Below are positions 20,148 to 29,014 of a stretch of DNA of 35,898 nt, in pieces; within the stretch, counting starts at the first letter, position 1, and every line of letters starts with the position of its first letter. Location: positions 1 to 35,898 of IMG/VR virus record IMGVR_UViG_3300024520_000254. The stretch is one strand, 5' to 3'. This DNA comes from a virus. Below the pieces are notes generated by a model, which did not search any database, was not told where the DNA came from, and worked only from the letters and a program-made list of their open reading frames with translations. The position numbers and the translations under genes are program-made.

Positions 20148-20909
20148 TCAGAAATGAACCCGTCCGCCGATCTTGCCGACCCCTCTTTTTATTTTGGGGT
20201 AATACTCCCCCTCTACAAATGCGCCAACCCATTTTGTCCGGCGTTCGTAACCCAGACCTAAAAGATAATTTATATCGGTGTTAGCCCCTGCAAAAATACC
20301 AAATGTGTTTTTCCGCCAAACTTCATAGGGCTTTTCTATTGTGGTGGTAATTGCGGTCACATCGGTCTTTATCTTCATTCCATCAGTCGGTATGATACCA
20401 AAAACATCCGCCTTCCATTGGGTTTTAAAATGCTTGCCAGATACTTCCCCTGAATATTCCCGCCGCTCCCCTTTAGTGTCATATTCTTGGAACAGTTCCT
20501 CAATCAATGCCTTATCCCTGTCACGTTGTTTCCCCAGGTCTGCAATCTGCAATTCCTGAAGCCTTGATTTTTCGGTGCATTCCAAAACGGCCATGATTTG
20601 TTTGTCCCGGTCTTCGATGCTTTCCAAAAGTTCTTGCGCAACTTTTTTATAATGCTGATACCTTCCGAAATAATGATCCCTCTCTTTTTGTAGTTCTACC
20701 GCATCTGCAATGATTGAATCCCGGATGTTGTCAAACTCCGAACCCGTCCAATCACCTTCCTTTTCTTCCTCGACAACGGTCACTTTTTCCACAAGGATTT
20801 TACCGCCGACCTTTGGGGGCGCATTGCACCCAAAGCAACCACGGAACCTTGATAGGGCGAACATCAGGACTATGAATCCGCCAATTAAGAAAATGGTGTT
20901 TTTTTTCAT
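20148..20909 (-). CDS. Spanin-like membrane-anchored coiled-coil protein, 253 aa
   Basis: ATG 20909 to TTA-stop 20148. Residues 5-20 (TIFLIGGFIVLMFALSRF) form an N-terminal membrane anchor. A long charged coiled coil follows (about 50-145; ADAVELQKERDHYFGRYQHY, LQIADLGKQRDRDKALIEEL). The C-terminal third is beta-rich with GIFAGANTDINYLLGLGYER and WVGAFVEGEYYPKI, resembling the end strands of an outer-membrane-type beta structure. An inner-membrane anchor plus a periplasm-spanning coil is the plan of spanins (Rz-like), and the gene lies in the lysis cassette. The C-terminal part could also be virion-like. No enzyme motif is present. Confidence 0.68.
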   Translation of the reverse strand: MKKNTIFLIGGFIVLMFALSRFRGCFGCNAPPKVGGKILVEKVTVVEEEKEGDWTGSEFDNIRDSIIADAVELQKERDHYFGRYQHYKKVAQELLESIEDRDKQIMAVLECTEKSRLQELQIADLGKQRDRDKALIEELFQEYDTKGERREYSGEVSGKHFKTQWKADVFGIIPTDGMKIKTDVTAITTTIEKPYEVWRKNTFGIFAGANTDINYLLGLGYERRTKWVGAFVEGEYYPKIKRGVGKIGGRVHF

Positions 20910-20939
20910 TTTGCAAATATTTTAGCTAAGGTTGAAAAA

Positions 20940-21494
20940 TCATTCTAAATTCTTTACCAGAACTCCCCTAACGCTTGCTGTTCCGTCCGCCAATGCTGCC
21001 ACGCCCCATGCGGACACTTTGATTTTTGAGAGTGAGGGGACTTTAACAAGTGCTGTCATTAAGGGGGATGATGTCTTTTTTAAATAAATCCCATCCTTGA
21101 AAAGATAGACATCCGGGATCAGGACACCGTTTTTATCCGTACTCCTTAAACGATACCGGACTTCTTTGTCGCCCCCTTCGCTCGAATGCCATTCCTGTAC
21201 ATAGAGCGTGTACCCTGCCGGAACCATCTTCTTGCACGTTAGGGACTGATTGCCCCCCGATTTTATGATCGAATAGACCGTATCACTTTCGGTAATCCGG
21301 TAAATGGCTATATCTCCAACCGCCACCCCGTTAGTCCCCGTAGAAATAGCATGGAAGTCATTGATAAACCGGATGTCCGTACTGTCTTCGATGAAATAGG
21401 CAATCCCGCCTGACGTGTTCAGTTTGTATGCCGTGTTTTGCGAAAATGCAAATAACGGAAGAAAAATCAGTAGTACGGTTTTTAGAAATTTCAT
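20940..21494 (-). CDS. Secreted hypothetical protein, 184 aa
   Basis: ATG 21494 overlaps the holin stop as ATGA. A signal peptide, MKFLKTVLLIFLPLFAFSQ, precedes a beta-rich mature part with KLNTSGGIAYFIEDSTDIRF, AGYTLYVQEWHSSEGGDKEV and KIKVSAWGVAALADGTASVR. The profile is that of a small all-beta virion or outer-surface protein. It may be exported by the host and then join the envelope or virion late in infection. No catalytic motif is seen, and an endolysin cannot be claimed from this sequence. Confidence 0.72.
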   Translation of the reverse strand: MKFLKTVLLIFLPLFAFSQNTAYKLNTSGGIAYFIEDSTDIRFINDFHAISTGTNGVAVGDIAIYRITESDTVYSIIKSGGNQSLTCKKMVPAGYTLYVQEWHSSEGGDKEVRYRLRSTDKNGVLIPDVYLFKDGIYLKKTSSPLMTALVKVPSLSKIKVSAWGVAALADGTASVRGVLVKNLE

Positions 21495-21958
21495 TTTTTG
21501 CTTGATTTTGAGTGTTCAAATAAATACTTGATGTTTTTCCATATTGACACGCCCGTCAGTTTATTGACGTTTTCGTCTATGCTGAAGAACTCAACACGTG
21601 CGACCGCCAACGCCGCAATGTAGGAAATAGGGGAAACGGGAAAGCGCAGGAAGAAAATATCTATTACGTGGGCAGCGATTATAAAGAGCATATAAACAAG
21701 TCCTTTATCAATAGACCGCCGCATCTTTTCAGATGTTATTTTCTCTCCTGCTTTTTTTGCCGATTTTAATCCCGTGAAGTGATCTATTGCCACTAAGACA
21801 AAAGAACCTAACACAAAAGAAGCGATCGGCAACAGGAAAGTCCCCGCCACTCCAAGAGCCATGATTAATATGCCCTCTAAAAATTTTATGTCCATGATTT
21901 TTTCCATCACGTTTTTTATATTTAGTGTGTGTCCGTGATATTTAGAGACATTTTCCAT
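21491..21958 (-). CDS. Phage holin family protein (toxin-secretion/lysis holin type)
   Basis: The start is ATG 21958 (MENVSKYHGHTLN); an internal ATG at 21904 (MEKIMDIKFLEGI) is also possible. The sequence IASFVLGSFVLVAIDHFTGL, then KSAKKAGEKITSEKMRRSID, then GLVYMLFIIAAHVIDIFF matches the Phage_holin_4 family. Its marks are the D-x-x-T-G between two helices and a basic cytoplasmic stretch before the next helices. It should form pores in the inner membrane that release or trigger the endolysin at the end of infection. No endolysin gene is recognised in the window, so it may lie outside or be one of the unassigned exported proteins. Confidence 0.82.
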   Translation of the reverse strand: MENVSKYHGHTLNIKNVMEKIMDIKFLEGILIMALGVAGTFLLPIASFVLGSFVLVAIDHFTGLKSAKKAGEKITSEKMRRSIDKGLVYMLFIIAAHVIDIFFLRFPVSPISYIAALAVARVEFFSIDENVNKLTGVSIWKNIKYLFEHSKSSKK

Positions 21959-21992
21959 TTTCAAAAAATTTATAGCAGTGCGACCAAAAAAA

Positions 21993-22250
21993 CTAAACCA
22001 GTCCTATTTTGAAAGACTTCCTTTTTCCCGGTATTACGATTATATAAATACCGGCCGGAAGGCATAGGTCGTTACGTGGGTCAATCCCCCTATCATAAAA
22101 CAGGTTGGCACTTGTTACCAACCTTCCGGCCATATCATAGGCGATGACCAATGTCTTCACATCCAATGTGTCCTGTTGGTTATGGAAACAGTTTTGAGAA
22201 AAGCCAGTAATCGAAAAGAAAAGAAAGATGATTGCAATCAATGTTTTCAT
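21993..22250 (-). CDS. Signal peptide plus type IX-secretion-like C-terminal domain, 85 aa
   Basis: ATG 22250 to TAA 21993. A signal peptide (MKTLIAIIFLFFSITGFSQ) is followed almost directly by VKTLVIAYDMAGRLV, DLCLPAGIYIIVIPG and KSFKIGLV. The pattern 'hydrophobic-x-Y/F-D-x-x-G-R-x-V ... L-x-x-G-I-Y-I-V ... K-x-x-K' is that of the type A C-terminal sorting domain used by the Bacteroidota type IX secretion system. Nothing else is present between the two signals except about 15 residues. It could be a minimal cell-surface cargo, a competitor for the secretion machine, or a bound virion component. It sits between the tail-fibre and holin genes. Confidence 0.7.
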   Translation of the reverse strand: MKTLIAIIFLFFSITGFSQNCFHNQQDTLDVKTLVIAYDMAGRLVTSANLFYDRGIDPRNDLCLPAGIYIIVIPGKRKSFKIGLV

Positions 22251-22279
22251 GTTGAACTTATTTTTGAACTTTAAATTAA

Positions 22280-25039
22280 TTATTGTATCAAATACCTGAT
22301 TGTAACTGTAACCTCATACCTGTTGCCGGGGTTTGCAGGCGCCCCCGTCCCTCCGTTCCCATAGTAAACAGCAACATCAATGTCATCATTAACAGTGTCG
22401 GCAGAAACGGAACGAACCCGGCTGTCTATGTTACTAAAATCCAATTGGTCGGATTGAATGAGATTCCCTCCAACGACCCTTGCATCAATAGTTGATGTAA
22501 AGTCAGAAGCGAGGGGGGCAGGAGGATCAATAACAATGGTTGACGTGGAAGTCCCAACGGCAGTATAGACCAAGAACGAAACCGTGATTTCCACAAGGTC
22601 GTCAACCCTTTGGAATGTGCCCCCTATACTGCTTGTCGTACTGCCTCCTAAATCCTTTATGGTATCGGCGGCGGGAGCGGTTACGGTGAAAGTTGCACCT
22701 TCACTAAAAATATTCATATCCCCACGCACATCGTCAATATGATTCGTCTTTATTTCACCTCCCTCAATGGTCAATATTGAATCAACGGAAGTGGTTTGGT
22801 TAGCTGCATTTTTTACATATAGTTGTTCCTCTGCTGTTATGTCTCCTGACGCAAGGATGCTACCGTTAGGCACTGCAACGTCCATATCAGATTCTATGAG
22901 CAGCGCCGTAGCTCCTCCGTTCACCACTGAATTGACCAAAATTTCCATTTGGTCTGAACCATGGGAATAATTTATCCTACCTGCGTTATTATCATCCACG
23001 TCACCAAAATAGATGGCCGCCGTCGCCGTATTAGGGGTTAGGAATGTCAGACCTCCGTGAGTGCTATTCTCTATGACCACTTCATCCGCCGATGTATTAG
23101 CAGTTACACTACCAGCGCTTCCCGACATGATATGTACCTTCCCGTCCGGCGTGGTTGTCCCGATACCGAGTTCTTTGCCCGAATTGTCCCAAAAGAAATT
23201 AGAATTGTCTTCCAACAAATACCCAGAATTGGTAACAAAGGGAATGCTCCCTATAATAAAGGGCGTCTCTCCTGACACCATCGCTGAAATATTCCTGACA
23301 CCCGATGAGTTCGTCAGATAGAAATTTGTATTCACCATCTCCATTGCACCTGCTTCGGCAACGGTTGTCAATGCTCCGTTTGTAAACTTTAGAGGCGCAA
23401 AACCAGCCGTTGCAATTCCTGCCTTCAAATGCAATGCTGCTGTTGGAATAAATGCACCAATTCCTACATTTTCATTTGATGCAATTACCATTGGAATATT
23501 TCCCGCTGTATTAACACCAAATAACATTTTCCCTTGGGTGTCAGAACCGTCCCTAACAACTGAAATCTGCCCAATATCACGAATACTTCCTGCTCCACTA
23601 CGAATACCAAGAGCAAAAGTAGACCCAAAACCATCTGCCATTACCTGATCCGTGGTGTGTAGTATCCTCCCTGCCGTTCTTAGCCCCGTTGTAATAGAAC
23701 TTGTTCTTTCGGATTGAAATACGGGGCCATCCACATCACTTACAGCAAGTTTGGTATTTGTGCTACCTGCATTGATACTGACATCCCCACTGGATTCGTT
23801 TATCCTCAAAAGGCTGACCCTGCCCCTGTCAACAATGTCCAGTGCCACACCTGGGTTATCATATTCAATACCCATCCTAAAAAGATCACTGCTGTTATTG
23901 AAATCTATCATCCTCAACCCTGAGAGGTTGTCCAACACGCTCATTGTGAGTGCTGGTATATCTTGTGAACCACCTACTAATTTTAATGTCTCAAGTTGTC
24001 TTGGATAATAGGGCTGGTCATCCAATCCAATTATCTCGATTGTATTGTCGGCATACACCTTGACAATGGAATAGGCGTTTGTGGCCGCTCCGTCCATTGC
24101 TTGCAGGCCAATATATTTTATGCCGTTTATTTCGGTATACCTTGGCAGACCTTCGTGACCTGTAAAAATAGCTATTACGTTCCCATCGGCTTCCAGTATT
24201 GTCCTTATCGCACTGGCATTCGTAACAGCATAAGCGCCTTCGAGATTATATTCGCAAAACACAATCACTGGCTTTCCTGTTGCTGCAAGGTCGGCAGTCA
24301 ACCATGTTCTTTCATCGGGCGGGATATAAGCTGTGTTAAAATCAAAATTTCCTGTATCATAAGGGTCTCCATCATCATCGCTACGAAAAAGGGGATCAAG
24401 TACCACAAAATGAAAATTGCCGGAATCAAAGGAATAATAAGGTGTTCCCATTCCTGTCCCAGCAATATACTCTGTCTTTGATAGTGCATCCAGGTCATGG
24501 TTTCCCAGTGCGTAATACCGTGGAATCGTCAGGTCATCATAAACAGCTTCTATTGTATCGAGGTCAAGGAGTGCTTGAGGATTAGATGTTACTGTCCTCT
24601 CTATGAAATCCCCTATATTCACCACAAAATTGATGTTTGTATTGCTATTGTAGTCCGCAACTGCAGCTGTCAGCTTGGTTACGTCTTCATTGCCAAATTC
24701 AACAGAAGTAAACGCCCCAAACTCTATGTTTACACCTACATTAGCCAATTCATTCCTAAGATTGGCTTTTGTCGTATCACTTCTGTACACAGTTGCAAAG
24801 ACGCTTGAATCAACGTGTTGCAATATTTCTTTTGACACAAAATCTTTGACCGCTTTAGCCGTGGCTATTTCTGAGTCTGAAGCCGCTGTAAATGACGTGT
24901 CAGTGATAATGCCGGAAAGCCATTCGCCATCTATACGGATAGAATCGCCAACAATAACCTCATCACCGACAATTATTTTTTGTGCGTTCACCTCAATAAA
25001 AGAGGCAACCATTAATAGAAGAATGATTATTTTTTTCAT
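22280..25039 (-). CDS. Exported fibre-like protein with metallophosphoesterase-like domain, 919 aa
   Basis: I start it at ATG 25039, giving a signal peptide MKKIIILLLMVASFIEVNAQ. A short collar segment has the fibre-type SEIATAKAVKDFV pattern. Residues about 105-340 resemble a calcineurin-type phosphoesterase: VNIGDFIE (GD 143-144), ALGNHDLD (GNHD 179-182) and FTGHEGLP (294-297). The usual D-x-H motif is FTSVEFG here, and the central His motif is FCEYN, so the metal site looks incomplete. The remaining 550 residues are beta-rich fibre-like modules (LGIGTTTPDGKVHIMSGSAG) with an ending like phage fibre tips. It is probably a receptor-binding or adhesion protein. Confidence 0.78.
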   Translation of the reverse strand: MKKIIILLLMVASFIEVNAQKIIVGDEVIVGDSIRIDGEWLSGIITDTSFTAASDSEIATAKAVKDFVSKEILQHVDSSVFATVYRSDTTKANLRNELANVGVNIEFGAFTSVEFGNEDVTKLTAAVADYNSNTNINFVVNIGDFIERTVTSNPQALLDLDTIEAVYDDLTIPRYYALGNHDLDALSKTEYIAGTGMGTPYYSFDSGNFHFVVLDPLFRSDDDGDPYDTGNFDFNTAYIPPDERTWLTADLAATGKPVIVFCEYNLEGAYAVTNASAIRTILEADGNVIAIFTGHEGLPRYTEINGIKYIGLQAMDGAATNAYSIVKVYADNTIEIIGLDDQPYYPRQLETLKLVGGSQDIPALTMSVLDNLSGLRMIDFNNSSDLFRMGIEYDNPGVALDIVDRGRVSLLRINESSGDVSINAGSTNTKLAVSDVDGPVFQSERTSSITTGLRTAGRILHTTDQVMADGFGSTFALGIRSGAGSIRDIGQISVVRDGSDTQGKMLFGVNTAGNIPMVIASNENVGIGAFIPTAALHLKAGIATAGFAPLKFTNGALTTVAEAGAMEMVNTNFYLTNSSGVRNISAMVSGETPFIIGSIPFVTNSGYLLEDNSNFFWDNSGKELGIGTTTPDGKVHIMSGSAGSVTANTSADEVVIENSTHGGLTFLTPNTATAAIYFGDVDDNNAGRINYSHGSDQMEILVNSVVNGGATALLIESDMDVAVPNGSILASGDITAEEQLYVKNAANQTTSVDSILTIEGGEIKTNHIDDVRGDMNIFSEGATFTVTAPAADTIKDLGGSTTSSIGGTFQRVDDLVEITVSFLVYTAVGTSTSTIVIDPPAPLASDFTSTIDARVVGGNLIQSDQLDFSNIDSRVRSVSADTVNDDIDVAVYYGNGGTGAPANPGNRYEVTVTIRYLIQ

Positions 25040-25057
25040 TTCAATCAAGAGTTTTAA

Positions 25058-25447
25058 TTACGTGAGTGGCGTCGAAGCAAATTCCTTTAAGTGGACATCT
25101 ACATCGGTTGCCGTTAAGTACAGTGTTACATTTGAACCGTTCGCCCAAATATCCGTCCGTACTCCGATTTCATCATTATTGGCCAAAGACCTTTCGGGCA
25201 GCACATCTTCAGAACCCACTCCGGTAGTACCTATTTTAACGGTATTCGCACCGTTGCTTTTGATACCGATCCATTCCAGTACTTTCCCTGCAAAGACAGT
25301 GATTGTAGTAGTGCCAAGGTTCAACCCTAAAGTTATGTCTTTATTGACATGCCCTTTTGAGTCGATAGTATTGATAAACTGCGCCTCTGTCGGGACATCT
25401 CCCGTTTCAAAATAAGTCTTTAATGTGACATCTGATTGTACCGACAT
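25058..25447 (-). CDS. Tail-associated protein, 129 aa
   Basis: ATG 25447 to TAG/TAA 25058, 23 nt after the 461-aa tail protein. It begins MSVQSDVTLKTYFETGDVPT and EAQFINTIDSKGHVN, a start often seen in small Bacteroidota phage tail proteins. A beta-rich, Thr/Val-rich body follows (ITLGLNLGTTTITVFAGKVL, LYLTATDVDVHLKEFA). No membrane segment or signal peptide is seen, unlike its downstream neighbour. It is probably a small baseplate or fibre-attachment protein. Confidence 0.68.
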   Translation of the reverse strand: MSVQSDVTLKTYFETGDVPTEAQFINTIDSKGHVNKDITLGLNLGTTTITVFAGKVLEWIGIKSNGANTVKIGTTGVGSEDVLPERSLANNDEIGVRTDIWANGSNVTLYLTATDVDVHLKEFASTPLT

Positions 25448-25470
25448 TGTTTTTGAATTTTATAAGTTAA

Positions 25471-26856
25471 TTAATCTACGATAAAGTCGTTTTCTATTTC
25501 CATTACACCTATTCCGCCCAATCCTGTCCATTCTGATCGTGAGAAATCAGAACACCTAAATGTTGACACCCTGGCCTGGAAATTAACATATCCCGTCCCG
25601 TCAAAGACTATCCCTGCCGCAAAATCAACGTCCGTGCCTACTTCCAAAAATGCTTCGACCGCTCCGTTCTTGCCCCAAATTTCCACAATAGAACTTGAAA
25701 ATGCAAACCCGGTGGCTTTATCCGGCGAAACATCAAGGGTTGTGATCCGTGGCAATGACACTTCATAGGTTGCATTTTGTACATAATACTCATTATTGTC
25801 GGAATCGTAAACGACGTTTCCGACTGCCAATATAATCTGTGTGTAAAGTCCCCCTTTATGCTCATATAACCTAAAAAGCCCATCCGAATCAGACTCAATA
25901 AGAATCAGGTCGCCCAAACCGAGAAGAACCACGTCGCCCATTGAATTGATATAATACCCACCATCATATTCCACGCTATTTTCAAGTATATTGCTCAATG
26001 CCACAAAGTCCACGCTTATACAGTCGCCAACAACAGAATAATCCTTGGCAGCCAAGGCGTCCCCGTTTGTTACGATTACCTGATTAGACCTGATTTCGAC
26101 TTCAATGGCCGCTTCATCCCCCCTGTCTTCCCATTCCGGGGTCACAAGTATATGGAACACGTTTATTTCATCCCCCAGGAAAAACACGTTGACACAATCC
26201 ATGTGAGGCAAAACAGAAAGGGCATCGACGAAATTCTCATCCCCACGGGTCACAAAAAGTTGTTGTTTCCAACTGACTATTTTGTTCACATATTGAACCC
26301 CGTTCCTTTCATCAACTGCCCTTTCATATTGATACGATGGCCTTCCAAGTTCAGTCCTGAACCAATGCCAGAATTTAAAAGGCGGATCAAATTCGATGTG
26401 CCCAAATGGTAATGGTAATCGCCTTTGATGGAACCATTCTACTTTTACAAAACCTGTCATAGAACCTTCATCCATCCAACAAAAATCCTCTCTCCATAAA
26501 ACTTCCCCCAATCCATCCGTGATCGTCATCCCCGTGACACCTTCCTCAAGTCCGCTGATTGGCAGTTTTATGATACCGGGATAGACCCATATTTTATAAG
26601 TCGTAAAATCAAGTACATCAAAACCCGTGGACAACATGGAAGCCGTAATGTCCGTAATAGACCCGTCACTTTCATAAAGTGTGATTGTGTCAACATTTGC
26701 GTCCGCTGGATCACGTATGATCTGGAAAGGAGAAATAAAACCAAGTGGCACGATATGTGGCCTTTCTTCACCATATGCCGCTTCCCTGTTTTTGGAAAGC
26801 TGCCGTGAATCGGGCATAAAACCCACCGGATTTATATTTCTTTTATTCTGTGACAT
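25471..26856 (-). CDS. Tail/baseplate protein, 461 aa
   Basis: ATG 26856 overlaps the preceding tail gene by 14 nt. The first 30 residues are Asn/Arg-rich; the rest is predominantly beta-strand with many aromatic residues (FCWMDEGSMTGFVKVEWFHQ, FWHWFRTELGRPSYQYERAV). The last 35 residues (VSTFRCSDFSRSEWTGLGG, VMEIENDFIVD) closely resemble a stretch of the 393-aa protein at 33621-34802 (HFSCSSFETDALAFTGGIG, LMDVENTFIIGD), so the two share a module. No enzyme motif is seen. Position after the hub-like gene suggests a distal tail or baseplate role. Confidence 0.72.
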   Translation of the reverse strand: MSQNKRNINPVGFMPDSRQLSKNREAAYGEERPHIVPLGFISPFQIIRDPADANVDTITLYESDGSITDITASMLSTGFDVLDFTTYKIWVYPGIIKLPISGLEEGVTGMTITDGLGEVLWREDFCWMDEGSMTGFVKVEWFHQRRLPLPFGHIEFDPPFKFWHWFRTELGRPSYQYERAVDERNGVQYVNKIVSWKQQLFVTRGDENFVDALSVLPHMDCVNVFFLGDEINVFHILVTPEWEDRGDEAAIEVEIRSNQVIVTNGDALAAKDYSVVGDCISVDFVALSNILENSVEYDGGYYINSMGDVVLLGLGDLILIESDSDGLFRLYEHKGGLYTQIILAVGNVVYDSDNNEYYVQNATYEVSLPRITTLDVSPDKATGFAFSSSIVEIWGKNGAVEAFLEVGTDVDFAAGIVFDGTGYVNFQARVSTFRCSDFSRSEWTGLGGIGVMEIENDFIVD

Positions 26857-29014
26857 GGCGCAAATTTATATTCTTTTCGTTACTAAATATATCACGTTCC
26901 ACCCTGTAAGCTTTACCGTTCCCTATCTCGGTTGTCGTCAGTTCCAATGTCCCTATATCCTCAGACGTTGACATTATTATTTCCTGAAGCTTCCTTTTTG
27001 CCAATGTGATTGCGGTCGTTGCATATCGGTTTATATTTATATCTGAAGCCGGAAGCCCGTATTTATGGAGATTAGGGACTAACCAAGCAAAGGAAGCGTA
27101 ACCGTTCTGCAAATTATATTCTTCTTCAGAATCAATAACTACGTTTACCAATGGCGCTTCATAGACCGTTCCGGGCTTGACAGCTTCAACAAATAAAAAC
27201 CCATCCTTCGAAACATCAGAACCGCCATTGTGAATAAGGTCAATGTCAGAATTAAACCGCCCAATTGACCACTTTTCAACCTTGCCCTTTTCCACCCATT
27301 CAGAAAGGATGTCCATTGGGTAACCGATAAAAGGCTTTGAAGATTTCCCCTGCCATCCGAATTCATACCGTTCTGGCATTTCCGCCTTTTCAAATTTATA
27401 GGTGTTCTGAGCTGTTGCCCAAGCTTTTCCCGTCATAGGGTCAAATGTCCCGGTTAAATCCGTTCCTATGACCTCCCCGGCATAGCTGCCGCCATTTTCA
27501 AAGAAATTTAAATGTTCGAAGATCAATTCACTGTCATCATTCACCCGGTAGTAAACCCTTAAAGCCTGACGGTATAGATCAAAAATATCTTTTAACGTGA
27601 TTTTTACGACGGGTTGTGGTTCGTCGTAATCCCCTACTAAAATGTTAGTAATAGGGACTATTATCGGCGTCTTGAAAACACCACGGATCGTATTTGATAC
27701 ACCATAAAGGAAGTCGCTAAAACCGCTCGTTTCTTCATGTGTAACACCTGACCCGACCGCCTCTAAAAGTTTTGACACAACATCGACTACTTTATAGCAA
27801 TGGTTTACAATATAGGTTTCTGAAGCTTCGGATAGATCGGCTATCAATTGGGCATCATATTCGACCCAGAAAGAAGCGTCGAGCCAATCAGATTGAAGCA
27901 CCGGATAGAATACGCTGCCCGTTGGCCTTGAGAAATGTTCATCTGGGAAGTGCTGTGCCGTATCCGGGAAAACGCCCCACCTTGTCCCCTCTGTTGTGTG
28001 GTCTTCGGAAATAAGAAAATCGGTATAGTCTATTTGATAGATGCGTGTAAAAACGCCGTGGTCATCAACAATGTCGGTTCCAGGGATGGCAAAAGTTGCG
28101 TTGCCGTCCACCGTGGCCGCTTTTGTCAATATACGTGAATAAAAATCAACATAGAACGCCCGGCACTTGGAAACCCCGCCGTCCGTCTGTGAGGTAAGCA
28201 ACACACCCTGTTCAGCTTCAACAGGGATATTTGGGATCGGGTCATCAATTGCGCCAAGGTATTCAACAAAGCCATCACTTTCACGGGTAATCCTCACCCT
28301 TACGTCCGGGATCGACACAACGCCAAGCCGATAAACCCCGTCTTCCCGTAAGCTTGTGCCCAAACCTATATCATAAATGTAGACCCCGGAAACGTCAGCG
28401 CTTAGACCCGTGCCGCTCCCCGTTACAAAATACTTCCTGCCAGAATACCCGAAACGATAAGTGCCTTCTAATACGGAATGAACTTCAGATGGATTGGTTG
28501 TTACTTCTTCCCAAAACGCCGCATCGACATAATTGGTGATCTTATTGGCGCCCCTGACGTAGATTTGGAGTATTGCCCGGCGTATCAACTGAAGCTTTGT
28601 CAAAGGTGGTTCCAATTGGATCAAATCAAATTCCTTTGAAACCCCTTCGATTATTTCTTTATAAAGATCAACCGTCCGTGGCTGAACCTCAACCCTTTCA
28701 TTGTCTGGGAAAAATTCACAATCCGTTTTGAAGAACTCTCCCTGCCAATTTGCAAGTGACAGGGAAACAGGATCGCCCGGCAACACTAAAATAACAGTGA
28801 AAAGGGTATCAAAATCAGCCGAGTTGACAAAAGTGTAGTTGTCACGTGTCAGCTTCATTTTCCCGTTCAGCTTTTCCCGGCTGAATTCTTCTTCTTTTAC
28901 TTCTTCATCGACAATTTTAAAAGAACCTCCACCGATGTTCAAATCAGTCCATATGGTTGCCCCGCCGCCACCGCCGCCAATCTCGTCTGTGATATAGAAT
29001 TTAGGTTCTGCCAT
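26843..29014 (-). CDS. Tail protein (hub/minor-tail-like), 723 aa
   Basis: ATG 29014 starts directly after the tape-measure stop (TAA-ATG). The protein begins with a Gly-rich stretch (DEIGGGGGGATIWTDLN). The central part contains DIFDLYRQALRVYYRVNDDS and ELIFEHLNFFENGGSYAGEV, patterns typical of baseplate-hub or tail-associated proteins that follow tape measures in Bacteroidota siphophages. It ends with a beta-rich part. No catalytic motifs are recognised. It is probably a distal tail/baseplate component that contacts the tape measure. Confidence 0.72.
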   Translation of the reverse strand: MAEPKFYITDEIGGGGGGATIWTDLNIGGGSFKIVDEEVKEEEFSREKLNGKMKLTRDNYTFVNSADFDTLFTVILVLPGDPVSLSLANWQGEFFKTDCEFFPDNERVEVQPRTVDLYKEIIEGVSKEFDLIQLEPPLTKLQLIRRAILQIYVRGANKITNYVDAAFWEEVTTNPSEVHSVLEGTYRFGYSGRKYFVTGSGTGLSADVSGVYIYDIGLGTSLREDGVYRLGVVSIPDVRVRITRESDGFVEYLGAIDDPIPNIPVEAEQGVLLTSQTDGGVSKCRAFYVDFYSRILTKAATVDGNATFAIPGTDIVDDHGVFTRIYQIDYTDFLISEDHTTEGTRWGVFPDTAQHFPDEHFSRPTGSVFYPVLQSDWLDASFWVEYDAQLIADLSEASETYIVNHCYKVVDVVSKLLEAVGSGVTHEETSGFSDFLYGVSNTIRGVFKTPIIVPITNILVGDYDEPQPVVKITLKDIFDLYRQALRVYYRVNDDSELIFEHLNFFENGGSYAGEVIGTDLTGTFDPMTGKAWATAQNTYKFEKAEMPERYEFGWQGKSSKPFIGYPMDILSEWVEKGKVEKWSIGRFNSDIDLIHNGGSDVSKDGFLFVEAVKPGTVYEAPLVNVVIDSEEEYNLQNGYASFAWLVPNLHKYGLPASDININRYATTAITLAKRKLQEIIMSTSEDIGTLELTTTEIGNGKAYRVERDIFSNEKNINLRHVTE

